NCBI GenBank assembly: GCA_016705365.1
Contig: JADIYI010000008.1
Location: 930,001-994,000, forward strand
Reading direction: 5' to 3'
Source: Gammaproteobacteria bacterium
Lineage (GTDB): Bacteria; Pseudomonadota; Gammaproteobacteria; Pseudomonadales; UBA5518
DNA length: 64,000 nucleotides
Shown here: in pieces, positions 27,330 to 36,323 of the stretch
Numbering within the stretch: the first letter of the stretch is position 1
How the letters are laid out: every line of letters begins with the position of its first letter
Program-made: the position numbers and the translations under genes
The notes under the pieces: generated by a model
Told to the model about the DNA's origin: nothing
What the model saw: only the letters and a program-made list of their open reading frames with translations
Databases searched by the model: none

Positions 27330-28268
27330 TCAGGGGTTGATCGTGACCTTGATCGCGCCGCCCTTGCGGTCGGCAGCGATCGCGAAGGCCTCCTCGGCAG
27401 CGTCGAGTGGCAGACGGTGCGTTATCAGGCACTCGGCGATGCGCGGGTTCATGGCCATTGCCGCCGCCGCCACGTCGACGTCCCGGCTGAGGCCCTGGCG
27501 ACAGTAGCTCGCCGAACTCACGATGCGCAGTTGCTTCATCGAGAACTCGAAGGCCGGCAACGTCAGTCCTGCCCAGTAAGTCGCAAGCAGCAGCACGGTG
27601 GCGCCGGGGCGGCACAGGCGCACGGCCTCGGCGAGTGATTCCGAGGTGCCGGCGCAGTCGATCACCAGATCGTATTCGCCTGTCGGCTGCAACGTGGCGC
27701 CCAGGCGCTCGCCGGCCGCTTTCTGCCGGTCGTGGCGCGCCAGCAGGCACACCTCCCGGGTCGCGAGCCGTGCGATCGCGACCGCGCAGAGCCCGATCGT
27801 GCCGCCGCCGACGACGGCAACCCGGTCACGATGGGCTGGCCGCACCATCGCGATGCCGTGCACCGCGACCGCCAGCGGTTCGACCAGGCAGGCGTCGTGC
27901 ACCGCGAGGTTGGAAGGAAGCGGCACCAGGCAGCGCTCGGGCACGATCATCTCCTCGGCCATGCCGCCGTCCTGGCCAACGCCGAGCACCGTCTGGGAGC
28001 CGAGCGTGCAGAGGTTGTACTCGCCGCGCTGGCAGCAGGCGCAGTGGCCGCAGGCTGCGATCGGTTCGACGGCAACCGCCGTGCCGTTGTCCGTGACGCC
28101 GGAAATCTCGTGTCCGAGCGTGAAGGGCAGCGGGAAGCCCATCGCAATCATGTGCAGGTCCGAGCCGCAGATACCGGCCGCGGCGATGCGCACCCGCACA
28201 CCCTCGCCGGCGGGCGCGGGCACGTGCGCCAGGCATGCCTTGTGGTCCTTGCAGCGAACGGCTTTCAT
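27330..28268 (-). CDS. zinc-dependent medium-chain alcohol dehydrogenase
   Basis: A 312-residue MDR-type dehydrogenase from ATG 28268 after GGAGAAAGAAG. The catalytic zinc ligands are C and H in AGICGSDLH and GHEISG. The structural zinc site is CGHCACCQRGEYNLC. The NAD site is VVGGGTIGLCAVAIA. It resembles sorbitol/threonine-type dehydrogenases and is somewhat short for the family (about 340). It probably oxidises a secondary hydroxyl group, with the downstream racemase-like enzyme acting on the same or a linked compound. Confidence 0.85.
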   Translation of the reverse strand: MKAVRCKDHKACLAHVPAPAGEGVRVRIAAAGICGSDLHMIAMGFPLPFTLGHEISGVTDNGTAVAVEPIAACGHCACCQRGEYNLCTLGSQTVLGVGQDGGMAEEMIVPERCLVPLPSNLAVHDACLVEPLAVAVHGIAMVRPAHRDRVAVVGGGTIGLCAVAIARLATREVCLLARHDRQKAAGERLGATLQPTGEYDLVIDCAGTSESLAEAVRLCRPGATVLLLATYWAGLTLPAFEFSMKQLRIVSSASYCRQGLSRDVDVAAAAMAMNPRIAECLITHRLPLDAAEEAFAIAADRKGGAIKVTINP

Positions 28269-28425
28269 CTTCTTTCTCCGCTATCGTCAGGGCCGGCCGA
28301 TCATCGCCCAATCCACGTTGAATGTCACCGTGAAACTCCGTAGCATCCGGGCCGGCCGCAAGGCGGGCACGTGCCGCGATTGCACGGGCATGATCACAAC
28401 GAACCCCACGAAGAGACACTGCGCC

Positions 28426-28620
28426 ATGTTCGAGCTGCTGTTTGGCCCCATCGCGCAATGGGGTTTTCTCGTGAGGGACATCGATGCCGCGATGAATGGA
28501 AGGATTGGTTGTCGAACTGCTGCAATCCGATCCGGACTACATCGCCGGCTACCAGGCCTGCGCCACCGAGGCGGCGAGCCGGGACGGCGCGAATCCCTGT
28601 CGGCTGGTGGATTTCGGCTG
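28426..28620 (+). pseudogene. remnant of a VOC (glyoxalase-fold) gene joined to another fragment
   Basis: ATG 28426 opens a typical VOC start, MFELLFGPIAQWGFLVRDID, which breaks down after about 25 residues (near 28500). In the next frame a second meaningful stretch follows: LVVELLQSDPDYIAGYQAC, then a GANPCRLVDFG end with TGA at 28619-28621. The join looks like a deletion that fused two gene pieces. The second piece is not identified. Confidence 0.45.
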
Positions 28621-29823
28621 ATGCGCGCGTCAGGGTGCTGGGCTCTGCTGCTCGCCTGGAGCGCTGCGAGCCTTGCCGTGGCGCAGGAGCCGGTCACGCT
28701 GGGCATCGCGGTAACCCGTCTCGAGGCGGGGCTCACCGCCGATCCCGTTGCGGCTGCTGCGGGCCCCGAGGCCACGGCGCGCTACGCTGCCGGCATCGTC
28801 GGCGCGGCGCTCGGGATCTGGGAACAGTCCCGGCACCTGGACAAGCCCTATTTTGCGCGCAGCCAGGGAATCGACGGCCGCGCCGGACTCGCGAATCCCG
28901 ACAACATCTATGAGACGGCGCTGATCGTGGACGGTGGCGCTTACCGCATCCATGGGCGGCGCGGCACGCACGCGATGCTTACGTTCCAGCTGCTCGACGC
29001 CTATCCGATAGTCGCGCTGGGCCACAACCTGCTGGCGATCGATCTCGATGCCGAGGGGGTGCGGCCGGGCGCGGCGTTCGAATGGTGGCTCGGCGGCCCG
29101 GCACGCGAGGGACGTTGGCGCGCGCTCCCGCGCGGCGTGAGGGCGCTGTTGGTGCGCCAGAGCTTCGAGGACTGGTCGCGCGAAACGCCGACCACCGTGG
29201 CGATCGAGCGTCTTGATGCGGGCGCAGCGTCGGTCGATGCCTCGCTGCCGGGAGCCTCCGCGGCAGACCACGTGGCGGCGGCTGATCGCGTCTGGAATGG
29301 CAACTACCTGCCGATGATCAGAAGACTGCCGGTGAACGTGCTGCCGCCGCCGCGTGCGAGCGACACCAGCGCCGGCGGCCTTGCCGGGCAGCAGTCGGTG
29401 ATGGCGCGCTACCGACTTGCGCCGGACGAAGTGCTGCTGATCACGGTGAAGGCAAGTCGTGCGCGGTATCAGGGTATCCAGCTCGGCGATCCGTGGTTCG
29501 TCACGCCGAACTGGATCGATCACCAGTCCAGCCTCACACGGGCGCAGGCCGCGGTGGACGCGGACGGCCGGATCCGCTTCGTGATCAGTTCCGGCGACCC
29601 AGGCGTGGCCAACTGGCTCGATCCGGCCGGTTTCTCCGAAGGGTATGTCTTCATGCGCTGGCAAGGACTGCCGGCGCCGCTGACGGCAGACGAGGAGCCG
29701 TCGGCGCAACTGCTCAAACTGGCCGACTTGCCGCTCTCGTTGCCGCCGGAGAGCCGTCGCGTCGATATCGCGGGGCGCGCGGTACAACTCGCTGCGCGCC
29801 AGTACGCCCCGACGCGTCGCTGA
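28621..29823 (+). CDS. secreted DUF1214-like protein
   Basis: A 400-residue protein from ATG 28621, with a signal peptide (MRASGCWALLLAWSAASLAVA). The C-terminal half has the DUF1214-type strand pattern: RYQGIQLGDPWF, NWIDHQSSLTRAQ, DADGRIRFVIS and PGVANWLDPAGFSEG. The middle carries DNIYETALIVDGGAYRIHG. No catalytic motif is evident. DUF1214 proteins are exported or periplasmic and of unknown function, sometimes near steroid or aromatic catabolic genes. The start overlaps the stop of the remnant upstream (TGATG). Confidence 0.65.
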   Translation: MRASGCWALLLAWSAASLAVAQEPVTLGIAVTRLEAGLTADPVAAAAGPEATARYAAGIVGAALGIWEQSRHLDKPYFARSQGIDGRAGLANPDNIYETALIVDGGAYRIHGRRGTHAMLTFQLLDAYPIVALGHNLLAIDLDAEGVRPGAAFEWWLGGPAREGRWRALPRGVRALLVRQSFEDWSRETPTTVAIERLDAGAASVDASLPGASAADHVAAADRVWNGNYLPMIRRLPVNVLPPPRASDTSAGGLAGQQSVMARYRLAPDEVLLITVKASRARYQGIQLGDPWFVTPNWIDHQSSLTRAQAAVDADGRIRFVISSGDPGVANWLDPAGFSEGYVFMRWQGLPAPLTADEEPSAQLLKLADLPLSLPPESRRVDIAGRAVQLAARQYAPTRR

Positions 29824-29980
29824 GTGGCCGCCCGGGCCTTCGGCGCCCCTGGTTTGCGTGGCAGGCCTCGGCACTGCTGGTTTCTGCTTTGGCGGAGGGA
29901 TGGCTTATAGCTTAACGCCCGCCCGTTCGCTCACAATAGCTCCCTGTCGAACTCCAATCGTCGAATCACGGGAGAGTTTC

Positions 29981-30775
29981 ATGATGAGCATGCTGGATCG
30001 TTTTCGTCTCGATGGCCAGGTCGCCATCATCACTGGCTCCGGCCGCGGCATCGGCGCCGCCTGCGCGCTGGCCTTCGCCGACGCAGGCGCCGACGTGGTG
30101 CTCTCGGCGCGTACGCAGAAGGAGCTCGATGCGACTGCGGCCGAGGTGCGTGCACGCGGCCGACGTGCGCTGGTGCTGCCCTGCGATGTGATGGACGCGG
30201 CTCAGCGCGAGGCGCTGGTCGCGCGTGCCATCGCCGGGTTCGGGCGCCTCGATATCCTCGTGAACAATGCCGGCGGATGGGGGCCCAAATCCGCGCTCGA
30301 GACCACTGACGAGGACTTCGAGACCTGCTTTCGCTTCAATGTCACCACGGCTTTCTCGATGTCGCGGCTCAGCGTTCCGCATATGGTGGCTACGGCGGGC
30401 AAGGGTGCGATCATCAACATCTCCTCGATGGCCGGCAGCCATCCGCAGCCTGGTTTCGTGGCCTACGGCGTGGGCAAGGCGGCGCTGTCATGGATGACCC
30501 AGGAACTCGCCCAGGACTTCGCGCCGAAGGTGCGGGTGAATGCGATCGGTGTAGGCGCCACGCGCACTACGGCGCTCACCAATTTCATGAACGACGAGAT
30601 GGAGCGCACGATGGCGTCGCGCACCCCGATGGCCCGACTTGGCGATCCCGAGGACGTTGCGGCCTGCGCGCTCTACCTCGCCTCGCCGGCCGCGGCCTAT
30701 GTGACCGGCGAGGTGATCGGAGTCAACGGCGGCATCGTGACCTCGCAAGTGACAATGCCGCGCACGAGCCTCTGA
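29981..30775 (+). CDS. short-chain dehydrogenase/reductase
   Basis: A 264-residue classical SDR starting at ATG 29981 (or 29984) behind GGGAGAG. Cofactor motif TGSGRGIG, NNAG motif (LVNNAGGWG), catalytic Ser in NISSMAGS and YxxxK in YGVGK are all present. The C-terminal GEVIGVNGGI end is also typical. It resembles the 7-alpha-hydroxysteroid dehydrogenase group and uses NAD(P) to interconvert a hydroxyl and a keto group. It is a single gene with its own leader. Substrate unknown. Confidence 0.9.
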   Translation: MMSMLDRFRLDGQVAIITGSGRGIGAACALAFADAGADVVLSARTQKELDATAAEVRARGRRALVLPCDVMDAAQREALVARAIAGFGRLDILVNNAGGWGPKSALETTDEDFETCFRFNVTTAFSMSRLSVPHMVATAGKGAIINISSMAGSHPQPGFVAYGVGKAALSWMTQELAQDFAPKVRVNAIGVGATRTTALTNFMNDEMERTMASRTPMARLGDPEDVAACALYLASPAAAYVTGEVIGVNGGIVTSQVTMPRTSL

Positions 30776-30987
30776 ACGTCGGTGGCCACGGTTCCCGCGC
30801 GGTGCGGGGCCGCACGCGGTTACGAATGCCGCACGGCGCTTGTTGCCACGGCGCGGGTGATAGCGCCTGCGGTGATGGCGTGTGGGGCTGAATTTTGAGC
30901 TTGTCTGCGAGAGGCATGTAATAGCCGATGGAGGCAATCCGGAGCACAATGGCCTTCGGATGCAAAGCTCAACTCGAGGGTCGAACC

Positions 30988-31497
30988 ATGAAAGCACTGA
31001 ATACCTTTATCATTGCGCTGATTCTAGGCTGTTCGTCATTGGCGCAGGCGGACACCGCCAGCGACCAGTTTGAAGTCATGCAGTTGATCAACCGCTACAC
31101 GTGGGGAGTGGACACGCTGGACAAGGCGGTATTCGAAGAGGTTTTTCTACCGGACGCAACAGCGCACTACATCGGAGTGGGTGCTGACGCCATTGATCTC
31201 GACGACCGTCTTGAGGGAATCGATGCCATTTATGCCTGGATCGTAAAAGGCGTCGGGCACAGGAAGGGGCACGATGGTCTTCCCTGGCACTTTGTCAGCA
31301 ATCATATCGTGACTCTGAACGGCGACCAGGCGAAGCTGACCGCCTATATGCACAACCGCGTGCTGGCCGCCGGCGGCGTCTACTACGTGGATGCGGTGAA
31401 AACACCTGATGGCTGGCGCATCAAGCATCTCAAACTGGAAGAGCAGACCTGGAACAAGGACTACTACAAAAACGCGCCGCACAAAAACGTGAACTGA
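30988..31497 (+). CDS. exported SnoaL-like (NTF2-fold) protein
   Basis: A 169-residue protein from ATG 30988, with a signal peptide MKALNTFIIALILGCSSLAQA. The mature part is a SnoaL-type NTF2 fold (VMQLINRYTWGVDTLDKAVFEEVF at the start, WHFVSNHIVTLNG and GWRIKHLKLEEQTW later). Cytoplasmic relatives are isomerases, cyclases or dehydratases; exported ones are rarely characterised. The flanking 211 bp upstream shows no other gene. Confidence 0.7.
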   Translation: MKALNTFIIALILGCSSLAQADTASDQFEVMQLINRYTWGVDTLDKAVFEEVFLPDATAHYIGVGADAIDLDDRLEGIDAIYAWIVKGVGHRKGHDGLPWHFVSNHIVTLNGDQAKLTAYMHNRVLAAGGVYYVDAVKTPDGWRIKHLKLEEQTWNKDYYKNAPHKNVN

Positions 31498-31614
31498 ATG
31501 GATATCGAGTGCCCTTGAGCAGAACGGGAAATCCCCCGGCCATGCCGGGGCGGTGGTAAAACACATGAGCGCCCTGACCCACGACGAGTTGCTCGCGAGC
31601 ATGAACCATCCGGG

Positions 31615-32565
31615 CTAGACCGCCAGGTCAACCTGCTGCAGCGTGCCGCTCGCGTAATTCTCGGTGATGAACAATCCGCTGCTGCGCACCGTGCCAAGCG
31701 TCTGGTTGCCGGCGTCGCGCAGCTCGAAAGGGGTTTCGACGCGACTCAGGTAGAGGGCACCGATCCCGAGCTCGGAGAGAGATTGCGTACTCTCCTCGCC
31801 AGCGCTGTTCCTGGCGTAGGCGAGGAGACGCGAAAATACCGGATCGCCCTCGTCGATGAAGCCATTGGCGTCGCTGTCGTGGCGCGCCAGGTCGGAGAAT
31901 CCGTCACCGCTGCGTGTTCCGAACAGTTCCAGCCCGTTGTCGATCCGGCCGTTGCCGTTGCGATCGAGGGCGAGGAATGCACTGTTGCCGGTCGCAAACG
32001 AAATCTGTTCGGTCCGACCGTCGCCATCGAGATCGAAGGAATATTTTGCGCTGCTGAGTTGTGCGGCGTTACCGGCGAGATTCAGGATCAGCGGATCCTG
32101 GCGCTGGCCGCTGCTGACACCAAAGCTAATGCTGCTTTCGAAGCTGCGGCTCATCGTCAATTCGAGCGCGAGCGCGATCTGCGTGCCATCGGCGGTTGTC
32201 ACCAAACCCGCGGCCTGAAAGCTGGTGGACTCGGATTCGCGGTAAAACACCGAGGAACTGTATTCGACGCTCAACGGCGGCGCGGTCGGCATTGCGGGTG
32301 CCGCGCTCTCCTGCGGCTCCCCGGTATCGATGCGGGCGACGTTGATCTTGCGTCCGCTGAGCGTCTCCACCAGCATCTTGAGCAGCAGCACTTCCTGCTC
32401 GAGCGCGAACTGCTCGGCGGCGGGATCGGCGCTGGTTGGCTCGGGCGCGGCAACCGCAGGCGGTGCCGGGCGGGCGCGCTCGATACGCAGCATCTCGCTG
32501 CGGCGCTGCTCGACGAGCGTGCTGTGCTGCCCCTGCAGGGCGATACGCGAGGCGACGATTTGCAT
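31615..32565 (-). CDS. VCBS/EF-hand-like calcium-binding protein
   Basis: A 316-residue protein. I take ATG 32565 (MQIVASRIALQGQHS) as the start, although the frame stays open to 32736. Calcium-loop-like repeats are visible: DLDGDGRTEQISF, LDRNGNGRIDNGLELFG and HDSDANGFIDEGDP, all of the DxDxDG/DxNxNG kind. No signal peptide is apparent from this start. The N-terminal third has a coiled or disordered region rich in Ala and Pro. Similar proteins occur as uncharacterised gammaproteobacterial VCBS-type proteins. Function unknown. Confidence 0.7.
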   Translation of the reverse strand: MQIVASRIALQGQHSTLVEQRRSEMLRIERARPAPPAVAAPEPTSADPAAEQFALEQEVLLLKMLVETLSGRKINVARIDTGEPQESAAPAMPTAPPLSVEYSSSVFYRESESTSFQAAGLVTTADGTQIALALELTMSRSFESSISFGVSSGQRQDPLILNLAGNAAQLSSAKYSFDLDGDGRTEQISFATGNSAFLALDRNGNGRIDNGLELFGTRSGDGFSDLARHDSDANGFIDEGDPVFSRLLAYARNSAGEESTQSLSELGIGALYLSRVETPFELRDAGNQTLGTVRSSGLFITENYASGTLQQVDLAV

Positions 32566-32651
32566 GGGAGGCGAACGAACCAACCGGGTATGACGTCTCG
32601 TTAGCGGCTGAATCCGCTCGCGCTTTAGTCCGGATTGGCGCGGGCCGCGCT

Positions 32652-33512
32652 TCAGCCCGGCAGATCCCGGGACGAGTCGATGCTGAACGAGGCCCCGGCA
32701 TCGATCGCAAGCAATTCCGCGAGCTGCGGCATGCAAGCTTCTAGTGCCGGGCGCAGCGTATGGGGGGGATTGATCACCAACACACCGCTTCCGTAGAGGC
32801 CGCTCGTTTCGTTGCGCGGCGCGCGGGGCTGGAGGCTCACCCGCAACCAGTTGCCGTTCGCGGTCGATTCCAGGCGCCGCGGAAGTTCATGCGCCTCGCG
32901 CCGCGGAATCACCGGATACCACACCAGGTACACGCCGGTGGCAAAGCGGGCGAGCGCCGAGCGCAGCGTGGTGATCAGCTGCGCATAGTCGCTTTTGAGT
33001 TCGTAGGACGGGTCGATCATGATCAGCGCACGTCGCGGTTGTGGCGGCAGCAGTGATTTGAGCGCGGCAAAGCCATCATCGTCGGCGACGCTTGCGGGAA
33101 CCGGGCTGTCACGAAAGGCTTTTTCGAGGGCCGCGTAATCGGCGGGGTGCATTTCGTGGAGCCAGATGCGGTCCTGCGGGCGCATGCAACTGCGCGCGAA
33201 CCAGGGCGAGCCGGGATAGTGGCGCAGCTTGCCGCCGGGATTCAGGGCGCGCACGATGCCGAGATAGCGCGCCAGCGGTTTCGACAGGCGCAGCGGATCT
33301 GCCTCCCAGAGCCGCGCGATGCCGGTGGCGGATTCTCCCCGGCTCGTGGCAAACCGGCTATCGAGTGCGTAGCGGCCTGCGCCGGCATGCGTGTCCACAT
33401 ACCAGAAACTCTTGTCCTTGATGGCGAGATAATCGAGCAGTTGTACCAGTACCAGGTGTTTAAGCACATCGGCGTGATTGCCGGCGTGAAAGCCATGACG
33501 GTAGCTCAGCAT
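32652..33512 (-). CDS. rlmJ: 23S rRNA (adenine(2030)-N6)-methyltransferase
   Basis: A 286-residue protein from ATG 33512 (MLSYRHGFHAGNHADVLKH, the RlmJ N-terminus). The catalytic DPPY-like motif is DPSYELKSDY, and LWYVDTHAG-like FWYVDTHAGAG is the SAM region. Length matches the E. coli protein (280). It methylates A2030 of 23S rRNA before ribosome assembly. It is divergent from the MFS-trkH pair. Confidence 0.93.
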   Translation of the reverse strand: MLSYRHGFHAGNHADVLKHLVLVQLLDYLAIKDKSFWYVDTHAGAGRYALDSRFATSRGESATGIARLWEADPLRLSKPLARYLGIVRALNPGGKLRHYPGSPWFARSCMRPQDRIWLHEMHPADYAALEKAFRDSPVPASVADDDGFAALKSLLPPQPRRALIMIDPSYELKSDYAQLITTLRSALARFATGVYLVWYPVIPRREAHELPRRLESTANGNWLRVSLQPRAPRNETSGLYGSGVLVINPPHTLRPALEACMPQLAELLAIDAGASFSIDSSRDLPG

Positions 33513-33606
33513 GGCGAGGTATCGCGCGTGTCCGTCGCAACGGCGCGGGCGGCATGGGTGTGTTTCGGATCGGTGACGCGCAATCGTTCTGTGAACATTT
33601 GTGAGC

Positions 33607-33635
33607 TTAACGCTGAGGGCGCGGCAGTCTATCAT
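33607..33635 (+). promoter_or_regulatory. candidate sigma-70 promoter for MFS-trkH
   Basis: A -35-like TTAACG (33607-33612) and a -10-like TATCAT (33630-33635) with 17-bp spacing lie about 50 bp before the MFS start at 33688. Matches are 4/6 and 5/6. No operator was recognised. Confidence 0.4.
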
Positions 33636-33687
33636 GCGTCCCGGATCAGCGATGTCCATATGCGCTCCGGGGAAATCTGAACGTCGT

Positions 33688-34872
33688 ATGCAACAGCAGG
33701 GATTGCCGCGCACCGTCGTGGCGCTTGGTTTTGTCAGTCTGTGCATGGACACCTCCTCGGAGCTGATCCACAGCCTGCTGCCGCTGTACCTGGTGGGCAC
33801 GCTTGGCGCCAGTCCGTTGCTGCTCGGGCTGATCGAGGGTATCGCCGAGGCCACCGCAAGCTTCATGCGCCTGTTCTCGGGTGCGATCAGCGATCGCCTC
33901 GGGCGCCGCAAACCGTTGCTGCTTGCCGGCTACGGGCTGGCTGCGCTCAGCAAGCCGCTGTTTCCGCTCGCCGACAGCGCCCTGACCGTGATGGGCGCGC
34001 GTTTCCTGGACCGTATCGGAAAAGGCATTCGCGGTGCGCCGCGCGATGCGTTGCTCGCCGATGTGACGCCGCCCGCGCTGCATGGCGCCGCCTTCGGCTT
34101 GCGTCAATCGATGGACACCGTGGGTGCGGTTCTCGGCCCGCTGCTCGCGATGGTGTTGATGCTGGTGCTGGCCGGCGATATTCGCGCCGTGTTGTGGGCC
34201 GCCACGGTGCCGGCCGGGATCGCGGTGTTGGTGATCCTGCGCTACGTGAAGGAGCCCGACAGCGGCGCTCCTGCCGATAGCGCGCGGCCATTGTGGCGCC
34301 CGGGCGAACTGGCGCGCTTGCCCCGGGTCTACTGGATGGCCGTGTTGCTGGGCATGCTGCTGACGCTGGCGCGTTTTTCGGAGGCTTTTCTGCTGTTGCG
34401 GGCGAGCGAACTGGGCCTCGCCGCGGCGCTCGTTCCGTTGATCCTGATCGCGATGAATGTCGCCTATGCAACGAGTGCCTGGCCCGTGGGCGTGCTGTCC
34501 GACCGGCTCGGACGCAAGCCGCTGCTGGGGCTGGGAATCGCGCTGTTGATCCTGGCCGATGCAGTGCTCGCGATTGCACAGACCCCGTGGCTCACCGCGC
34601 TCGGGGCGGTCCTTTGGGGCCTGCACCTGGGTGCGACCCAGGGGCTGCTCTCCGCGCTGGTTGCGGATACCGCGCCGGCGGCCCTGCGTGGATCGGCGTT
34701 CGGTGTGCTGCATTTCGCTGCCGGGATCGCGCTGCTGGTTGCCAGTCTCGTCGCCGGTTTCCTGTGGAGCAAGCTGGGTCCGCAAGCGACCTTTGCAGCC
34801 GGCGCGGTGTTCGCACTGTGTGCCTTGCTGGCACTGGTCGTGCTGCCGGCAACCGTGGCCGCATCCTCGTGA
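33688..34872 (+). CDS. MFS transporter
   Basis: A 394-residue membrane protein with 12 predicted segments. The start is taken at ATG 33688 (MQQQGLPRTVVALGFVSLCMD); an upstream start at 33601 is less likely. Motif A (GAISDRLGRRKPLL) is between helices 2 and 3, with a second copy (LSDRLGRKPLLG). A RIGKGIRGAPRDALLADV stretch is also visible. It resembles MFS exporters of broad specificity. Its stop overlaps the trkH start by GTGA, so the two are translated together. Confidence 0.85.
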   Translation: MQQQGLPRTVVALGFVSLCMDTSSELIHSLLPLYLVGTLGASPLLLGLIEGIAEATASFMRLFSGAISDRLGRRKPLLLAGYGLAALSKPLFPLADSALTVMGARFLDRIGKGIRGAPRDALLADVTPPALHGAAFGLRQSMDTVGAVLGPLLAMVLMLVLAGDIRAVLWAATVPAGIAVLVILRYVKEPDSGAPADSARPLWRPGELARLPRVYWMAVLLGMLLTLARFSEAFLLLRASELGLAAALVPLILIAMNVAYATSAWPVGVLSDRLGRKPLLGLGIALLILADAVLAIAQTPWLTALGAVLWGLHLGATQGLLSALVADTAPAALRGSAFGVLHFAAGIALLVASLVAGFLWSKLGPQATFAAGAVFALCALLALVVLPATVAASS

Positions 34873-36317
34873 AGCCGGTTCTGTTGATGCGTCTGCTGGC
34901 AGTCGTCACCGGCGTGGTGAGCGCAACGTTTTTTTTGTTCGGGCTGCTCGACCTGCTGGTATTCGAGCAGGGAATTGCCCTTGATTTTCTGCTGCCCGGA
35001 GTTGCGGTTTTCCTCCTGTTCGCATGGGGCCTGAGGGGGGCGCGTGGCGCATTGCCAAGCGTCGTCAACCGCGACGCTTTGCTGCTGGTTGCGGGCACCT
35101 GGATGCTGTTTGGTTTGCTTTCGGCCATTCCGTTCCGGTTGATTTCGGGTTTGGGCTGGGCCGATGCCGTGTTCGAGGCGGTTTCGGGAGTGACCACCAC
35201 CGGTGCCACGATTCTGGTCGGGCTCGACTCGATGCCGCGCGCCTTGCTGATGTACCGGCAGTTTCTGCAATGGACCGGTGGTCTTGGCGTGATCATCTTC
35301 CTGGTTGCCATTGCTCCCGATCTCAATGTCGGCGGCATGCGCCTGTTCAAGCTCGAAGTGCCGGGCCCGATGAAGGAAGCCAAGGTGGTGCCGCGGGCAA
35401 CCAATGCCGCGCGCTATCTGTGGGGGGTATATGTACTGCTCACATTGCTCTGCGCCTGCTCGTATTACCTGGCCGGCATGGGTGTTTTCGACGCCTTGGC
35501 CTACAGTTTCACCACCATTGCAACCGGCGGTTTTGCCCCGCATGACGCGAGCATCGGCCAGTTTCGCAGCCCGGCCGTCGAATGGGTGGCCATCGTGTTC
35601 ATGGCTGCGGGCGGGATCAATTTCGCGTTGCATCTCGGAGCGCTGAACCGCCGTCGCATGGGCGCCTACTGGCGTGACGAGGAGACCCGGCGCTTTCTGC
35701 AGATTGCCGGTGTGGGCGGGCTGCTGGCGGGGCTGCAGCTCTGGCATGCGGGGCTTGGCGACGGGGTGGGAGGCGCGTGGCGTCTCGGTATGCTCCATGC
35801 CGTGTCGTTCATGACCGGTACCGGTTATGTGTCGGGCGACATGGCGCACTTCCCGCTGGCACTCGGTTTCACGATGGTGATCCTGAGTTATGTCGGCGGC
35901 TGTTCGGGGTCGACCTCCGGTGGCATGAAGGTGGTGCGGGTGGTCATTGCCGCCAAGGCGCTGGCGGCCGAATTTCGCCAGATCCTCCACCCGCAGGCCA
36001 TTATCACCACCAAGTATCAACGCCGGACCGTGCCGGCGGATATCTTCCGCAGCGTGTTCGGATTCCTGTTCTTCTACCTGGTGATGTCGATGCTGTTGAT
36101 AGCCGTCCTGGTGATCGATGGGGTAGACCCCTGGACCGCATTCACCGCGATATCGGCCACGATCAACTGCACCGGACCCGCGTTCGGCGAGGCCAGCAGC
36201 AATTTCATTCCGCTCAGCGATCTTGGCATCTCGACACTGTCGTTCGCGATGCTGTTGGGACGCATGGAGCTGATGACCATCCTGGTGTTGTTTACGCCGG
36301 CGTTCTGGCGTGCCTGA
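34869..36317 (+). CDS. trkH: Trk-type potassium uptake membrane subunit
   Basis: A 482-residue protein starting at GTG 34869 in a GTGA overlap. The four pore regions are seen as GVTTTGATIL, TIATGGF, GTGYVSG and TINCTGPAFG, which form the K+ selectivity filter of TrkH/KtrB channels. Other family marks are MYRQFLQWTGGLGVI and GGCSGSTSGGMKVVR. It imports K+ with a TrkA-type regulator, which is not in this window. It converges with gspD, with only 6 bp between the stops. Confidence 0.93.
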   Translation: MKPVLLMRLLAVVTGVVSATFFLFGLLDLLVFEQGIALDFLLPGVAVFLLFAWGLRGARGALPSVVNRDALLLVAGTWMLFGLLSAIPFRLISGLGWADAVFEAVSGVTTTGATILVGLDSMPRALLMYRQFLQWTGGLGVIIFLVAIAPDLNVGGMRLFKLEVPGPMKEAKVVPRATNAARYLWGVYVLLTLLCACSYYLAGMGVFDALAYSFTTIATGGFAPHDASIGQFRSPAVEWVAIVFMAAGGINFALHLGALNRRRMGAYWRDEETRRFLQIAGVGGLLAGLQLWHAGLGDGVGGAWRLGMLHAVSFMTGTGYVSGDMAHFPLALGFTMVILSYVGGCSGSTSGGMKVVRVVIAAKALAAEFRQILHPQAIITTKYQRRTVPADIFRSVFGFLFFYLVMSMLLIAVLVIDGVDPWTAFTAISATINCTGPAFGEASSNFIPLSDLGISTLSFAMLLGRMELMTILVLFTPAFWRA

Positions 36318-36323
36318 ATGCGC

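Noticed and set aside
27598..28620. long plus-strand frame joined to the DUF1214-like gene
   Set aside because: It runs antisense through the zinc alcohol dehydrogenase; only the part from ATG 28621 has a signal peptide and family motifs.
31534..31550. hairpin CCCCGGC-CAT-GCCGGGG between convergent genes, as a terminator
   Set aside because: The stem is strong but no T-run follows on the plus strand and only a weak one on the minus strand; not enough to call it. The 17-codon frame at 31565-31618 after it is also too short to support.
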